NCBI RefSeq assembly: GCF_003797835.1
Contig: NZ_RKMF01000001.1
Span: 124,001-188,000, forward strand
Source: Kocuria soli
GTDB lineage: Bacteria; Actinomycetota; Actinomycetes; Actinomycetales; Micrococcaceae
Length of the DNA: 64,000 bases
Reading direction: 5' to 3'
The notes below the pieces were generated by a model, which was given only the letters and a program-made list of their open reading frames with translations, made no database searches and was not told the DNA's origin. The first letter of the stretch is position 1; each line of letters begins with the position of its first letter. Shown here in pieces: positions 42,329-51,917 of the stretch. Made by a program: the position numbers and the translations under genes.

Positions 42329-43714
42329 ATGACCGAGAACCTGAGCCACCTGCGAGATGTCCTGACCGACGCCGTCGTCGATGACCGCGACAAGGGCATC
42401 ATCCGCGCCAAGCGCGAGATCTTCACCGACGAGGAGATCTTCGAACTCGAGATGAAGTACATCTTCGAGGGCAACTGGATCTACCTGGCCCACGAGTCCC
42501 AGATCCCGAACGTCGGCGACTACTTCACCAACTACATCGGCCGTACGCCCGTGGTCATCACCCGCGACAAGGACGAGAACCTCAACTGCCTGGTGAACGC
42601 CTGTGCGCACCGTGGAGCCATGCTGTGCCGCCGCAAGACTGACAACCGCACCACGTTCACCTGCCCGTTCCACGGTTGGACCTTCCGCAACTCGGGCGAG
42701 CTGCTCAAGGTCAAGGACGGCCGCAACGGTGCCTACCCCGAGTCCTTCAACAAGGAGGGCTCGCACGACCTCACCAAGGTCGCACGCTTCGAGTCCTACC
42801 GCGGGTTCCTGTTCGGTTCCCTCAACCCGGACGTCAAGCCGCTCGAGGAGCACCTGGGCGACGCCACCAAGGTGATCGACTCGATCGTCGACCAGTCCCC
42901 CGACGGCCTGGAGGTCCTGCGCGGTGCCTCGACCTACACCTACGACGGCAACTGGAAGGTCCAGGCCGAGAACGGCGCCGACGGCTACCACGTGACCTCG
43001 GTGCACTGGAACTACGCCGCGACCACGTCCCGCCGGTCCTCCGGGGATTCGACCAACACCACCAAGGCCATGGACGCCGGCAAGTGGGGCAAGCAGAAGG
43101 GCGGGTTCTACTCCTTCGAGCACGGTCACCTGCTGCTGTGGCAGGAGTGGGGCAACCCGCAGGACCGCCCGCTGTGGGACCGCCGTGAGGAGCTCGTGGA
43201 GAAGTACGGGGATGAGATGGCCAACTTCATGGTCAACATCTCGCGCAACCTGTGCCTCTACCCGAACGTCTACATCATGGATCAGTTCTCCTCGCAGATC
43301 CGCACGTTCCGTCCGATCTCCGCCGACAAGACCGAGGTCACCATCTACTGCATCGCCCCCGAGGGCGAGTCCCCGGCGAACCGGGCCAACCGCATCCGTC
43401 AGTACGAGGACTTCTTCAACGCCTCCGGCATGGCGACCCCGGACGACCTCGAAGAGTTCCGCTCCTGCAACAAGACCTACTGGGCCACCAGCGCACCGTG
43501 GAACGACATGACCCGCGGCATGGAGCACGAGATCCAGGGCCCCGACGAGCAGGCCACCGCCCTGGGCATGACCCGGGTGCTGGCCTCCGGTGTCAAGACC
43601 GAGGACGAAGGGCTCTACCCGATCCAGCACGGCTACTGGCACGAGGTCATGGAGGCGGGGCTGTCCACCGAGGAAGATGCCGAAGCCGCCGAACCGAGCA
43701 CCGCCACGGCCTGA
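42329..43714 (+). CDS. benA: Benzoate 1,2-dioxygenase, large (alpha) subunit
   Basis: 461 residues. With BenB and the reductase BenC it adds O2 to benzoate, giving the cis-1,2-diol carboxylate. The Rieske centre is C92-x-H94 (ACAHRG) and C112-x2-H115 (TCPFHGW). The mononuclear iron site is [14 protein letters not shown], with D218, H221 and H226. Length and segments such as [14 protein letters not shown] match BenA/XylX. GAGGGAGCAG precedes ATG 42329. It is first in benABCDR. Confidence 0.97.
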   Translation: MTENLSHLRDVLTDAVVDDRDKGIIRAKREIFTDEEIFELEMKYIFEGNWIYLAHESQIPNVGDYFTNYIGRTPVVITRDKDENLNCLVNACAHRGAMLCRRKTDNRTTFTCPFHGWTFRNSGELLKVKDGRNGAYPESFNKEGSHDLTKVARFESYRGFLFGSLNPDVKPLEEHLGDATKVIDSIVDQSPDGLEVLRGASTYTYDGNWKVQAENGADGYHVTSVHWNYAATTSRRSSGDSTNTTKAMDAGKWGKQKGGFYSFEHGHLLLWQEWGNPQDRPLWDRREELVEKYGDEMANFMVNISRNLCLYPNVYIMDQFSSQIRTFRPISADKTEVTIYCIAPEGESPANRANRIRQYEDFFNASGMATPDDLEEFRSCNKTYWATSAPWNDMTRGMEHEIQGPDEQATALGMTRVLASGVKTEDEGLYPIQHGYWHEVMEAGLSTEEDAEAAEPSTATA

Positions 43715-43747
43715 GGCCGCACGGCTTCCGTACCGAGGAGACATCAC

Positions 43748-44293
43748 ATGACTGACACCGCCGTTAAGGAGACCACCATGGCCGCGCTGATGAGCGTTGA
43801 GGACATCCAGGTGCTGGAGACCGTCCGGGCCTTCCTGCACCGCGAGGCACGACTGCTCGACGACCGCGACTTCGACGCGTGGATCGAGTGCTACCACCCG
43901 GACGCCGAGTACTGGATGCCGTCCTGGGACGTCGACGACACCCTGGTCACCGATCCGCAAACCGAGATCTCGCTGGTCTACTACCCCAACCGGGGTGGCC
44001 TCGAGGACCGCGTGTTCCGCATCAAGACCGACCGGTCATCGGCGACGTCGCTGCCCGAGCCCCGGCACAACCACAACCTCACGGACATCGAAGTCCTGGG
44101 TCGTGACGGGGACACCGTGCACGTCCGCTACAACTGGCTGACCGGCTACTTCCGTTACAACACGAACATGTACTACTGGGGCTACACCGAGGTCGACATC
44201 GACCTGGGCGGGGCACAGCCGCAGATCACCAAGAAGAAGGTCGTTCTGAAGAACGACTACATCCATCAGGTCATCGACATCTACATGACCTGA
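43748..44293 (+). CDS. benB: Benzoate 1,2-dioxygenase, small (beta) subunit
   Basis: 181 residues of the NTF2-like ring-hydroxylating beta subunit family, a structural partner of BenA. FLHREARLLDDRDFDAWIEC and DAEYWMPSWDVDD are typical. GAGGAG stands 7 nt before ATG 43748. A second ATG at 43778 would drop ten residues. It lies 33 nt after benA. Confidence 0.96.
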   Translation: MTDTAVKETTMAALMSVEDIQVLETVRAFLHREARLLDDRDFDAWIECYHPDAEYWMPSWDVDDTLVTDPQTEISLVYYPNRGGLEDRVFRIKTDRSSATSLPEPRHNHNLTDIEVLGRDGDTVHVRYNWLTGYFRYNTNMYYWGYTEVDIDLGGAQPQITKKKVVLKNDYIHQVIDIYMT

Positions 44294-44372
44294 TCCGCCG
44301 CCCGGCCGCGTACGCACCCACCGGGTGAGTAGCGGCCGTGTTGTTCGGCCCACGACTTTCCAGGAGATCCCC

Positions 44373-45986
44373 ATGGCACATCAAGTAGCACTGAATTTCG
44401 AGGACGGCGTCACCAAGGTGATCCGCGTCGGCGATTTCGAGACCATCATGGACGCCGCGTACAAGGCGCGCATCAACATTCCCTCGGACTGCCGCGACGG
44501 CGCGTGTGGCACGTGCAAGTCCTTCTGCGATTCGGGCTCCTTCGATCCCGGCGACTTCGTGGACGACGCCATGACCGAGGAGGAGCTGGACAAGGGCTAC
44601 CTCCTGACCTGCCAGGCCCTCCCGGAATCCGACATGTCCGTGAACATCGCGGGGACCTCCGAGGCCGCGAAGACCTCGGCCGCGTCCTTCGCCTCCACGG
44701 TCACGACCCTCGATCGTCACTCGGACTCCACGATCTCGTTCTCCCTGGACGTCGAGAACCGGGGCGACCTGGCCTTCCTGCCCGGTCAGTACGTTAACAT
44801 CAAGGTCCCGGGCACCGACGAGGTCCGGTCCTATTCGATGTCCAGCGGCCCGGAGGTGGACGCGGCCTCCTTCATGGTCCGGATCTCCCCGCAGGGTGCG
44901 ATGTCCGAGTACCTGCGGGACCGCGCCGAGGTCGGCGACGCCGTCGAATTCACCGGCCCGTTCGGCTCCTTCTTCCTGCGTGAGCCGAAGCGCCCCCTCC
45001 TGCTGCTGGCCGGCGGCACCGGCCTGGCACCGCTGCTGTCGATCCTCGAGAAGCTCACCCAGAATCCTCCCGGTCACCCCGTTCACCTGATCTACGGGGT
45101 CACGCGTGAGGCCGACATCGTGGGTCTGGACTGGTTGCGTGACTACGAGTCGCGGCTGCCGGACTTCACCTGGGATCTCATCGCCTCCGAGGAGGGCACG
45201 TCCGCACCCCACACGGGCTACGTCACTGCGCTCATCGGCCCCGAGCACCTGCACGACGGCGACGTCGACATCTATCTGTGCGGTCCCCCACCCATGGTCA
45301 ACGCCGTGTCCTCGTGGATGGACGCCGAGGGTGTGAGCCCGGCCAACTTCTACTTCGAGCGCTTCGCTCCCAAGGAGAAGACCGGTGGCGACGCCGAGAC
45401 GGGCGCCCCCGTGCCCTCGGAGACCGTTGCCCACCGGGGCGAAGAGATTTCCGGAGCCGAGGCCGTCTCCTCGATGGAGACCGGGCGCCTGCAGTTCGGT
45501 GCCGCGGACACCGCCGCCCATCTCGACGCGCGGGCGGGGCTGGAGTCGGCGATCGTTCAGTTGATGATCGGCAAGACCACCGACGAACAGTTCCACAACT
45601 GGGAGCGTCTGGCCTCCGCCGTGGATTCCACGGTGGAGGACGGCAAGGTCGTGGACGCGGAGCAGTTCGTCACCACGAACTTCGCGTTCCACGAATACCT
45701 GTTCACCGTCGCCGAGAACCCCGTGCTGCTCGAGGCCTACCGGGGACTGGACACGCAACAGCAGATGTCGGCCACCATCTGGGACGGTTCCCCCATCCTC
45801 GAATCCGTCGCCCGGGACCACCACGACCTGGTCGAGGCGTTCCGCCGCCAGGACCTGGCTGCCGCCCTGGAGATCGTCCAGCGACACACCAGTGCCGCCA
45901 AGGACACCATGGAGACCGCTGTCGAATCCGCGCAGTCCGGCGAGCAGCAGTCGGGCGGGCAGCAGGATGGTGAGCAGAGCTCATGA
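44373..45986 (+). CDS. benC: Benzoate 1,2-dioxygenase reductase with C-terminal FCD-like domain
   Basis: 537 residues, about 200 longer than proteobacterial BenC (~340). Residues 1-95 are a plant-type [2Fe-2S] ferredoxin with C40, C45, C48 and C80. Residues ~105-335 are the FAD/NADH reductase: RSYSMSSGP (152-160), GGTGLAP (214-220), and CGPPPMV (303-309). It passes electrons from NADH to BenA. After a linker, residues ~380-515 resemble the FCD ligand-sensing domain of GntR/FadR regulators: LDARAGLESAIVQL, FAFHEYLFTVAENPVLLEAY and DHHDLVEAFRRQDLAAALEI with H440, H483/H484 and H505. No helix-turn-helix is attached. CAGGAG precedes ATG 44373. It overlaps benD (ATGA). Confidence 0.93.
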   Translation: MAHQVALNFEDGVTKVIRVGDFETIMDAAYKARINIPSDCRDGACGTCKSFCDSGSFDPGDFVDDAMTEEELDKGYLLTCQALPESDMSVNIAGTSEAAKTSAASFASTVTTLDRHSDSTISFSLDVENRGDLAFLPGQYVNIKVPGTDEVRSYSMSSGPEVDAASFMVRISPQGAMSEYLRDRAEVGDAVEFTGPFGSFFLREPKRPLLLLAGGTGLAPLLSILEKLTQNPPGHPVHLIYGVTREADIVGLDWLRDYESRLPDFTWDLIASEEGTSAPHTGYVTALIGPEHLHDGDVDIYLCGPPPMVNAVSSWMDAEGVSPANFYFERFAPKEKTGGDAETGAPVPSETVAHRGEEISGAEAVSSMETGRLQFGAADTAAHLDARAGLESAIVQLMIGKTTDEQFHNWERLASAVDSTVEDGKVVDAEQFVTTNFAFHEYLFTVAENPVLLEAYRGLDTQQQMSATIWDGSPILESVARDHHDLVEAFRRQDLAAALEIVQRHTSAAKDTMETAVESAQSGEQQSGGQQDGEQSS

Positions 45987-46930
45987 CCCGGGACTCCGAC
46001 GGGGCCGAGGCACCCGCACCCGAGGGCACCTCCGAGAACTCCTCGGGTGCACCCGCGGGCGGTACGGGGACAGATGTCTCCGGCATGCCGACGGTTGACG
46101 GGGCACCGGCAGCTCCCCGGGTCATCACGCCCGGTCGCTTCGCCGGGAAGGCCGTCGTCGTGACCGGTGCCGCTCAGGGCATCGGCCGTGCCGTGGCCGA
46201 ACGGATCGCGGCCGAAGGCGGCGAGGTGTTACTGGTGGACCGCTCCCCGGTCGTCGAGGACGTCGCAGCGGAGATCAACGCGCGAGCCGAGTCGTCCTCC
46301 GGCGGTTACGGGTACGCCTTGGCCCTGGCCGGGGTGGATCTCGAGCAGGAAGCAGGTGCCCGGAAGTTCGTCGAGGTGGCGCTGAAGGACTACGGGCGCA
46401 TCGACGTCCTGATCAACAACGTGGGCGGAACCATCTGGGCCCGGCCCTTCGAGGCCTACGACGCCGAGAAGATCCAGCGGGAGATCCAGAGGTCCCTGTT
46501 CCCCACGCTGTACTCCTGCCACGCGGTCCTGCCGACCATGCTGGAAGCAGGCAGCGGGACCATCGTGAACGTGTCCTCCATCGCCACGGGTGGCGTCAAC
46601 CGCGTGCCCTACGCCGCGGCCAAGGGTGGGGTCAATGCTTTGACCAAGGCCCTGGCCCTCGAGGTCGGCCGGCGAGGAGTCCGCGTCGTCGCGACGGCCC
46701 CGGGTGGCACGCTGGCCCCGCCACGGACGGTTCAGCGGGGTCCCGGACCGGAGGGTGAGCGGGAAGAGGCCTGGTACCGGGAGATCGTGGATCAGACCGT
46801 CGATTCGTCGTACATGAAGCGCTACGGAACCTTGGAGGAGCAAGCCGCGCCCATCGTGTTCATGGCCTCCGACGAAGCCTCGTACATCACGGGTTCGGTG
46901 CTCCCCGTCGGCGGTGGCGATCAGGGGTAG
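45983..46930 (+). CDS. benD: Benzoate cis-diol dehydrogenase (SDR)
   Basis: 315 residues. It oxidises and decarboxylates 1,6-dihydroxycyclohexa-2,4-diene-1-carboxylate to catechol with NAD+. The NAD site is VVVTGAAQGIGRAVAE (about 58-73). NNVGG and the catalytic S with Y-x3-K (VPYAAAKGG) are present. Residues 1-~48 form an Ala/Pro/Glu/Gly-rich extension absent from usual BenD (~260 residues); an internal ATG at 46085 could give a shorter form. ATG 45983 overlaps the benC stop, which supports the long form. Confidence 0.94.
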   Translation: MTRDSDGAEAPAPEGTSENSSGAPAGGTGTDVSGMPTVDGAPAAPRVITPGRFAGKAVVVTGAAQGIGRAVAERIAAEGGEVLLVDRSPVVEDVAAEINARAESSSGGYGYALALAGVDLEQEAGARKFVEVALKDYGRIDVLINNVGGTIWARPFEAYDAEKIQREIQRSLFPTLYSCHAVLPTMLEAGSGTIVNVSSIATGGVNRVPYAAAKGGVNALTKALALEVGRRGVRVVATAPGGTLAPPRTVQRGPGPEGEREEAWYREIVDQTVDSSYMKRYGTLEEQAAPIVFMASDEASYITGSVLPVGGGDQG

Positions 46931-46934
46931 GACC

Positions 46935-49799
46935 GTGAGCCCGGTGACCCTGGATACCATCTGGCTCATGGTCGACGACGCCGCTCCCTCCACGCTCAAC
47001 CACCCCATGGTGGGGCGTGAGGGTGAGTTGGACGTGCTGCGGGAGCTCTACCGGGACGTCAAGAAGGGGATGAGCCGCGCCGTGGTCCTGCACGGGCCGT
47101 TGGGCAGCGGCAAGTCGCGGCTGGTCGCCGAGTTCCTGGCCGAGGTGCGCACACGCTCCACCACGGTGCTGTCCATGGTCGGTGACGAATGGGAATCCTC
47201 GCTTCCGCTGGCCGGGTACACCCAGTTGATGTCCACCGCCCCGCTGCGCAGCTCCAAGGGCTTCGACGGCGGCGCCCTCCCGCCGTCGACCGTGAGCGTG
47301 GACCTGAGCGCCGATCAGGCGGTCAATTACGCCCAGACGTTGCAGATCCACCTGGAGCAACTGCAGAAGCGCGGCCCCGTGATTGTGGTCGTGGACGACC
47401 TCCAGTGGGTGGACGAGGCGACATTGCGCATTCTGGTGTTCACGGCCCGACGGCTGCACGGCGCCAAGGTCATGTTCGTGTTCACCATGGACACGGAACA
47501 GACGGAAAAGATCCCCGTGGGGGTCCTCGACTACGTGGCCGGGCACCAGGTGCGCGCGATCGTCCTGCCACCGCTGACGGTCGAGGCCGTGGGACAGCTG
47601 GGCCGCAACCTGTTGGGAACGGACCTGGACGTGACCACGGTGCGTTCCTTGATCGAGCACACCGAGGGCAGGCCGCTGCGCCTGGTGGAGCTCATGCGAG
47701 AGATCCCCCATGACCACTGGCAGGGCCGGTTGCCCGATCTCCCGCCGAGCCGGCGGGTACGAGCACGGGTGAGAGCCCAACTCGCACGGGCCTCCGAAGA
47801 CCTGGTCACCGTGGCCCGTGCGGTGTCGGTGCTCGGGCCGAGTGCCCAACTGCACGCCGTGGCCGAGATCGCCCAGGTTCCGGACGCCTTGGCCTGTCTG
47901 GACGAAGGCCACGAGCTGCACCTGCTGCGATTCACGGTGTCCCAGACGCACAGCGAGGTGACCTTCACGGAGCCCGGCGCTGCACAAGCCGTGTACGACT
48001 CCATCCCGCCAACCGTGCGCATCGAACTGCACCGCACGGCGGCCCGCGTGGTCACGGACCCGGGCGAGCAACTCAACCACCGGGTCTCGGCAACGCCCGG
48101 CCCTGACGCCGAGCTGGCCGACGCCCTGGAGTCCTACGCCACCGTTCAGGCGCGCGCGGGTGCGTGGGCCGACGTCGCCACCGCGATGCTGGCCGCCTCC
48201 CGCCTGTCCGGCGACCGACGTCAGAAGGACCTTCGCCTGCTGCAGGCCGTGGACGCCATGGTCGGTTCCGGGGACCTGACCCAGGCCGCCACCTACCTGG
48301 GCACGATCGAGTCCCTGCCCTCCTCGCCCCTCCGATCGACCGTTCTGGGCTACCTGGCCGTGGTGACGGGTCAGTTCGCCAGCGCCAAAGCACACCTGGA
48401 CATGGCCTGGCGCACCGTCCGCCCCGAGCACGACCCCTCCACGGCAGCGCGCATCGCCCAGCGTCAGGTGCTGCACGGTCTGGCCAATTGGGACGGTCCG
48501 GCCATGGTCGACTGGGCGCACCAGACGTTGGCATTGGTCGATCGGGCCGAACCCGTGTGGGTCGAGGCCGAAGCGATCCACGGGCTCGGCCTGTTCGCGA
48601 ACCACCAGGTGGCCGAGACGGACGCCCTCTACCGCAGGCACATGTCCGAAGTTGCCGAGACGGCCCAGAAGCAGCGGATCCAGATGGGCTACGCCTGGTT
48701 CGCGTTGCGCACCGACGACGTCGAAGCCGCTCACCTGCACTTCGAGGCCGCCGTCCCCACGGAGTACCGCGGCGGTTCGCTCAGGATCTCCCTGTGGGCC
48801 GAGGCCTGGCTGGCCCGGTGCCAGCTCGTGCTCGGCGACTGGGACGCCGCTGCTGCCACCATCGCCCGCGCGTCAGTGCGGTTGGAGGGCTCCGGCATGC
48901 GTCTGATCCGTCCCCTGCTGTACTGGACCGCGGCCGAACTGTACGCGATGCGCGGCGACTGGGCCCGGTCCCAGCACTACGTCCAGCTGACCACGGCTCC
49001 CTCCGACGGATACCGCGCCATGGCAGTCCCCGCGGCGCTGGCCCGCGCCCGGTATCACGAGGCCCGGGCGGACTACGAAAGCGCCTACGAGGCCATTCAC
49101 CCGTTGTTGACCTCCGACCCTCAGACGCACGAGCGCTCGTCGTTCTGGCCGTGGCAGGACACGATGGTCAACGTCTTGGTCATGACCGACCGGCTGGAGG
49201 CTGCGCAGGAGTTCTTGGGTTCGATCGAGGCCGCATCTCCGGAAACACAGTCGGATACCGACAAAGCACGTCTTGCCTGGGCCCGGGGTCGGTTGCTGGC
49301 AGCCCAAGGCGATGCCGACGAGGCGCGTGAACACTTCGAAAGAGCCCTCGAGTACCTGCACCCGCACCACCGGCCCTACCTCAAGGCCAGGATCTGCTTC
49401 GCCTTCGGGCAGAGCATGCGCCGGGCCGGCAAACGCCGACTGGCCTCCTCGGTGCTGCGGACGGCCCGGGAGTTGTACGTCGCACTCGGCGCCAAGACCT
49501 ACGTCGCGCGCTGCGATCGGGAGCTCAAGGCCGCCGGTGTCGACACCGATGCCGGAGTCCTGGCCCAGGAACTCGGTGCCGACGGCCCTCGATTGTCGCA
49601 ACGCCCGGACACCGTGTCCTTGACGCCCCAGGAGCAGGCGGTTGCGCAGTTCGTGGCGAAGGGCGCGACGAACAAGGAGGTGGCACGGGCGCTGTTCATC
49701 GCCGAGAAGACGGTGCAGTACCACCTGACGCGCATCTACGGGAAGTACGGCATCCGCTCACGCAGCGAACTCGCGGCGCTCTACCGGCCGCAACAGTGA
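46935..49799 (+). CDS. benR: LuxR-family ATPase regulator, probable activator of ben genes (BenR-like)
   Basis: About 954 residues, the MalT-like large LuxR (LAL/STAND) class. Walker A is GPLGSGKS (about 54-61) and Walker B VVVDDLQWVDE (about 150-160). A long helical repeat region follows. The C-terminal LuxR DNA-binding domain is LTPQEQAVAQFVAKGATNKE followed by VARALFIAEKTVQYHLTRIY. Corynebacterium glutamicum has a BenR of the LuxR family at the same position after benABCD, so it is likely the benzoate-responsive activator. GTG 46935 starts 4 nt after the benD stop with AGGGG upstream; GTG 46914 and ATG 46968 are alternatives. Confidence 0.88.
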   Translation: MSPVTLDTIWLMVDDAAPSTLNHPMVGREGELDVLRELYRDVKKGMSRAVVLHGPLGSGKSRLVAEFLAEVRTRSTTVLSMVGDEWESSLPLAGYTQLMSTAPLRSSKGFDGGALPPSTVSVDLSADQAVNYAQTLQIHLEQLQKRGPVIVVVDDLQWVDEATLRILVFTARRLHGAKVMFVFTMDTEQTEKIPVGVLDYVAGHQVRAIVLPPLTVEAVGQLGRNLLGTDLDVTTVRSLIEHTEGRPLRLVELMREIPHDHWQGRLPDLPPSRRVRARVRAQLARASEDLVTVARAVSVLGPSAQLHAVAEIAQVPDALACLDEGHELHLLRFTVSQTHSEVTFTEPGAAQAVYDSIPPTVRIELHRTAARVVTDPGEQLNHRVSATPGPDAELADALESYATVQARAGAWADVATAMLAASRLSGDRRQKDLRLLQAVDAMVGSGDLTQAATYLGTIESLPSSPLRSTVLGYLAVVTGQFASAKAHLDMAWRTVRPEHDPSTAARIAQRQVLHGLANWDGPAMVDWAHQTLALVDRAEPVWVEAEAIHGLGLFANHQVAETDALYRRHMSEVAETAQKQRIQMGYAWFALRTDDVEAAHLHFEAAVPTEYRGGSLRISLWAEAWLARCQLVLGDWDAAAATIARASVRLEGSGMRLIRPLLYWTAAELYAMRGDWARSQHYVQLTTAPSDGYRAMAVPAALARARYHEARADYESAYEAIHPLLTSDPQTHERSSFWPWQDTMVNVLVMTDRLEAAQEFLGSIEAASPETQSDTDKARLAWARGRLLAAQGDADEAREHFERALEYLHPHHRPYLKARICFAFGQSMRRAGKRRLASSVLRTARELYVALGAKTYVARCDRELKAAGVDTDAGVLAQELGADGPRLSQRPDTVSLTPQEQAVAQFVAKGATNKEVARALFIAEKTVQYHLTRIYGKYGIRSRSELAALYRPQQ

Positions 49800-49850
49800 C
49801 ACCCGCGTTGGGCCGGTCCGCGGCGGTGACCGCCGCGGGCAGCCCTGCCG

Positions 49851-50951
49851 TCAGCGCAGCCGGTACTTCTCGAGTTTGTCGGGATCGATCTGCGTCCCCA
49901 CCCCGGCGACCTCCGGGACCCGGATGGCCCCGTCCTTGATGGTCAGGGGCTCTGCCAGCAGGTCGTCGGTCATGTCCAGGAAGTTGGACAGTTCACCGGC
50001 CCGGCGCGCGGTGTGGGCTAAGGCCGCCCCGAAGACGACGGAGGCCACGGTGCCGACCTGGGTGTCGATCTGGTTGCCCACGTAGACGTCCACACCGGCG
50101 GCTTCGGCGAAGGCCACGACCTTCGCGGACTCCGTGAAACCGGTCCGAGCGGTCTTCACCGCAAGCATGTTCGCCCCACCCGTGAGAATCTCCCGGGCGG
50201 CCTCCCCCATGTTCGGAGCCGATTCGTCCGCGGTGATGGGGATCCGGGACTGGGTGACCAGACGACGGCGACCGAGCACCTCGCGGGCGTCGTCGGGCTC
50301 CTCCAGGAACGTGAGGCCGAGGTCATCGGTGCGCCGCAGCACCTCCGCCGCGTCGTTGGCGGACCAGCCGCGGTTGGCGTCCATGTAGATCTCGACGTCC
50401 TCCCCCAGGCCTTCGCGCAGGACCCGCGCAGCCTCAACGTCCAGACCGATGGGGTGACGTCCGGTCTTGAGCTTGAACGTGGTGATGCCGTACCGCTCGC
50501 GGAACCCCAGGGCCAACTCCAGCAGTTCCTCTGCCGGTTTGAACCCGAGCATGTGTGACACGCGCATGTGATCGGTGAAACCACCGAGCAGGCGGCTCAC
50601 GGGCTGTCCCAGAATCTTGCCGATGCAGTCCCACATGGCGATGTCCACGGCACCCTTGGCGCATTCGTTGTGAATCGTCCGGGCCATGATCCGCTGGGCC
50701 TTTTCGCGGTCGAAGACCGAGAGTCCGACCAATTCGGGCGCGAAGACGTCTTCGACTACGGCCACGATCGAGCGCTGGGTCTCCCCGTAGGTATACGGGC
50801 GCGGCGGGGCATCGGCCCAACCAACCACTCCGCCCTCCGTGGTCACCTTGACCAGGACGTGGTCGGCCTCGTGCACCGCACCGGAGGCAAAATGCAACGG
50901 CGTGCGGTACGGAATGGAATAGGAAATTGCCTCCACGGCCACGATCTTCAT
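49851..50951 (-). CDS. catB: Muconate cycloisomerase (enolase superfamily)
   Basis: 366 residues. It would convert cis,cis-muconate to muconolactone. The muconate-lactonizing (MLE) subgroup residues are in place: K160-x-K162 (TFKLKTG), D191 (MDANRGW), E217 (FLEEPD), D242 (ITADES) and K266 (AVKTARTG). The family also contains dipeptide epimerases and other lactonizing enzymes; the nearby catA, ben genes and LysR regulator favour catB. AAAGG lies about 11 nt before ATG 50951. No catC gene is visible in the window. Confidence 0.85.
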   Translation of the reverse strand: MKIVAVEAISYSIPYRTPLHFASGAVHEADHVLVKVTTEGGVVGWADAPPRPYTYGETQRSIVAVVEDVFAPELVGLSVFDREKAQRIMARTIHNECAKGAVDIAMWDCIGKILGQPVSRLLGGFTDHMRVSHMLGFKPAEELLELALGFRERYGITTFKLKTGRHPIGLDVEAARVLREGLGEDVEIYMDANRGWSANDAAEVLRRTDDLGLTFLEEPDDAREVLGRRRLVTQSRIPITADESAPNMGEAAREILTGGANMLAVKTARTGFTESAKVVAFAEAAGVDVYVGNQIDTQVGTVASVVFGAALAHTARRAGELSNFLDMTDDLLAEPLTIKDGAIRVPEVAGVGTQIDPDKLEKYRLR

Positions 50952-50987
50952 CGGTGAAGCGGCCTTTCATTCAGAGCTGTCGTCAGC

Positions 50988-51905
50988 TTATTGTTCTGGA
51001 TTAAATACTGAATCCCCACCAACATCTAGGTTAGGCATATCAGTTGTTACCAGTGTGACGAAATTCGCCAGAAGTTGCGAGCGTTCTTCACGCCTCCAGG
51101 CAATTGCCAGCTCGACTTCCGGGGCCTCTTCCAACTGCCGGTAGTGCACTGAACGCAGTTGCACGGCGGCGACGCTGGCCGGAACCACCGCGACTCCCGC
51201 TCCCGCCGCCACGAAGGACAGGATCGTGGAGGTCTCCTGGGCAATGTGGGCAACTCGGTGCCGGAACCCGGCCTGCCTGCACAGTTCGACGGTCTGCCGA
51301 TAGACGACCGAGTCGGGCGGGTAGGTCACGAACTGCTGGTCGGTGAGTTCCTGCATGGCCACGGGCCGGTCCTCGGCCAGGGGACTGTGGGACGGGATGG
51401 CCACGATCAGCGGCTCCCGCTGAATGATGCGGTACTCGATGTCCTGGCTGGTCACGGGCGGGCGCAGAATGGCCGCGTCCAGGCTCCGGTCCAACAGTGC
51501 GGCCTCCATGGCCGGCGTGAGCATCTCACCGTGGAGGTCCAGGTTGAGACCCGGGTACGACTCCCCGGCCAGACGGACCATGCTCGGCATCACGCTGTAG
51601 GTCGCCGACCCTGAGAACCCCACGCGCAGGACGCCCGTGGCGCCCGCGCCCACCTGGTAGACGTCGGCCTTGAGGGACTCGACCTCGTTGACGATGGCGC
51701 GGCCGCGTTCCAGCAGCAGCTCCCCCGCCGCCGTGAGATCGACCCGACGGGTGGTCCGGTCGAAGAGCCTGACGCCCAGTTGCTCCTCAAGCTGGCGGAT
51801 CTGTTGGGACAGGGGCGGCTGGGCGATGTGCAACCGCTTGGCTGCGCGCCCGAAATGACGCTCCTCGGCCACCGCAATGAAGTAGTTCAGCTGCCGCAGT
51901 TCCAT
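50988..51905 (-). CDS. LysR family transcriptional regulator, probable CatR
   Basis: 305 residues. The N-terminal helix-turn-helix has MELRQLNYFIAVAEERHFGR and LHIAQPPLSQQIRQLEEQLG. The effector domain follows, as in the CatR/BenM group that senses muconate. It is encoded directly upstream of catB in the same direction (37-nt gap) rather than divergently as usual. AGGGGAC precedes ATG 51905. Likely targets are catB and perhaps the catA-benA region; this is inferred from position. Confidence 0.88.
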   Translation of the reverse strand: MELRQLNYFIAVAEERHFGRAAKRLHIAQPPLSQQIRQLEEQLGVRLFDRTTRRVDLTAAGELLLERGRAIVNEVESLKADVYQVGAGATGVLRVGFSGSATYSVMPSMVRLAGESYPGLNLDLHGEMLTPAMEAALLDRSLDAAILRPPVTSQDIEYRIIQREPLIVAIPSHSPLAEDRPVAMQELTDQQFVTYPPDSVVYRQTVELCRQAGFRHRVAHIAQETSTILSFVAAGAGVAVVPASVAAVQLRSVHYRQLEEAPEVELAIAWRREERSQLLANFVTLVTTDMPNLDVGGDSVFNPEQ

Positions 51906-51917
51906 GTCCCCTGCCCC

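Noticed and set aside
42302-43960. A 552-codon open frame antisense to benA and benB
   Set aside because: It is the GC-rich shadow of two genes with unmistakable Rieske and NTF2-like motifs. Its translation is Val/Gly/His-rich with no family pattern.
44271-48740. Long open frames antisense to benC (44271-45887) and to benR (46887-48740)
   Set aside because: These come from third-position GC bias. The sense frames contain ferredoxin, flavin, P-loop and HTH motifs.
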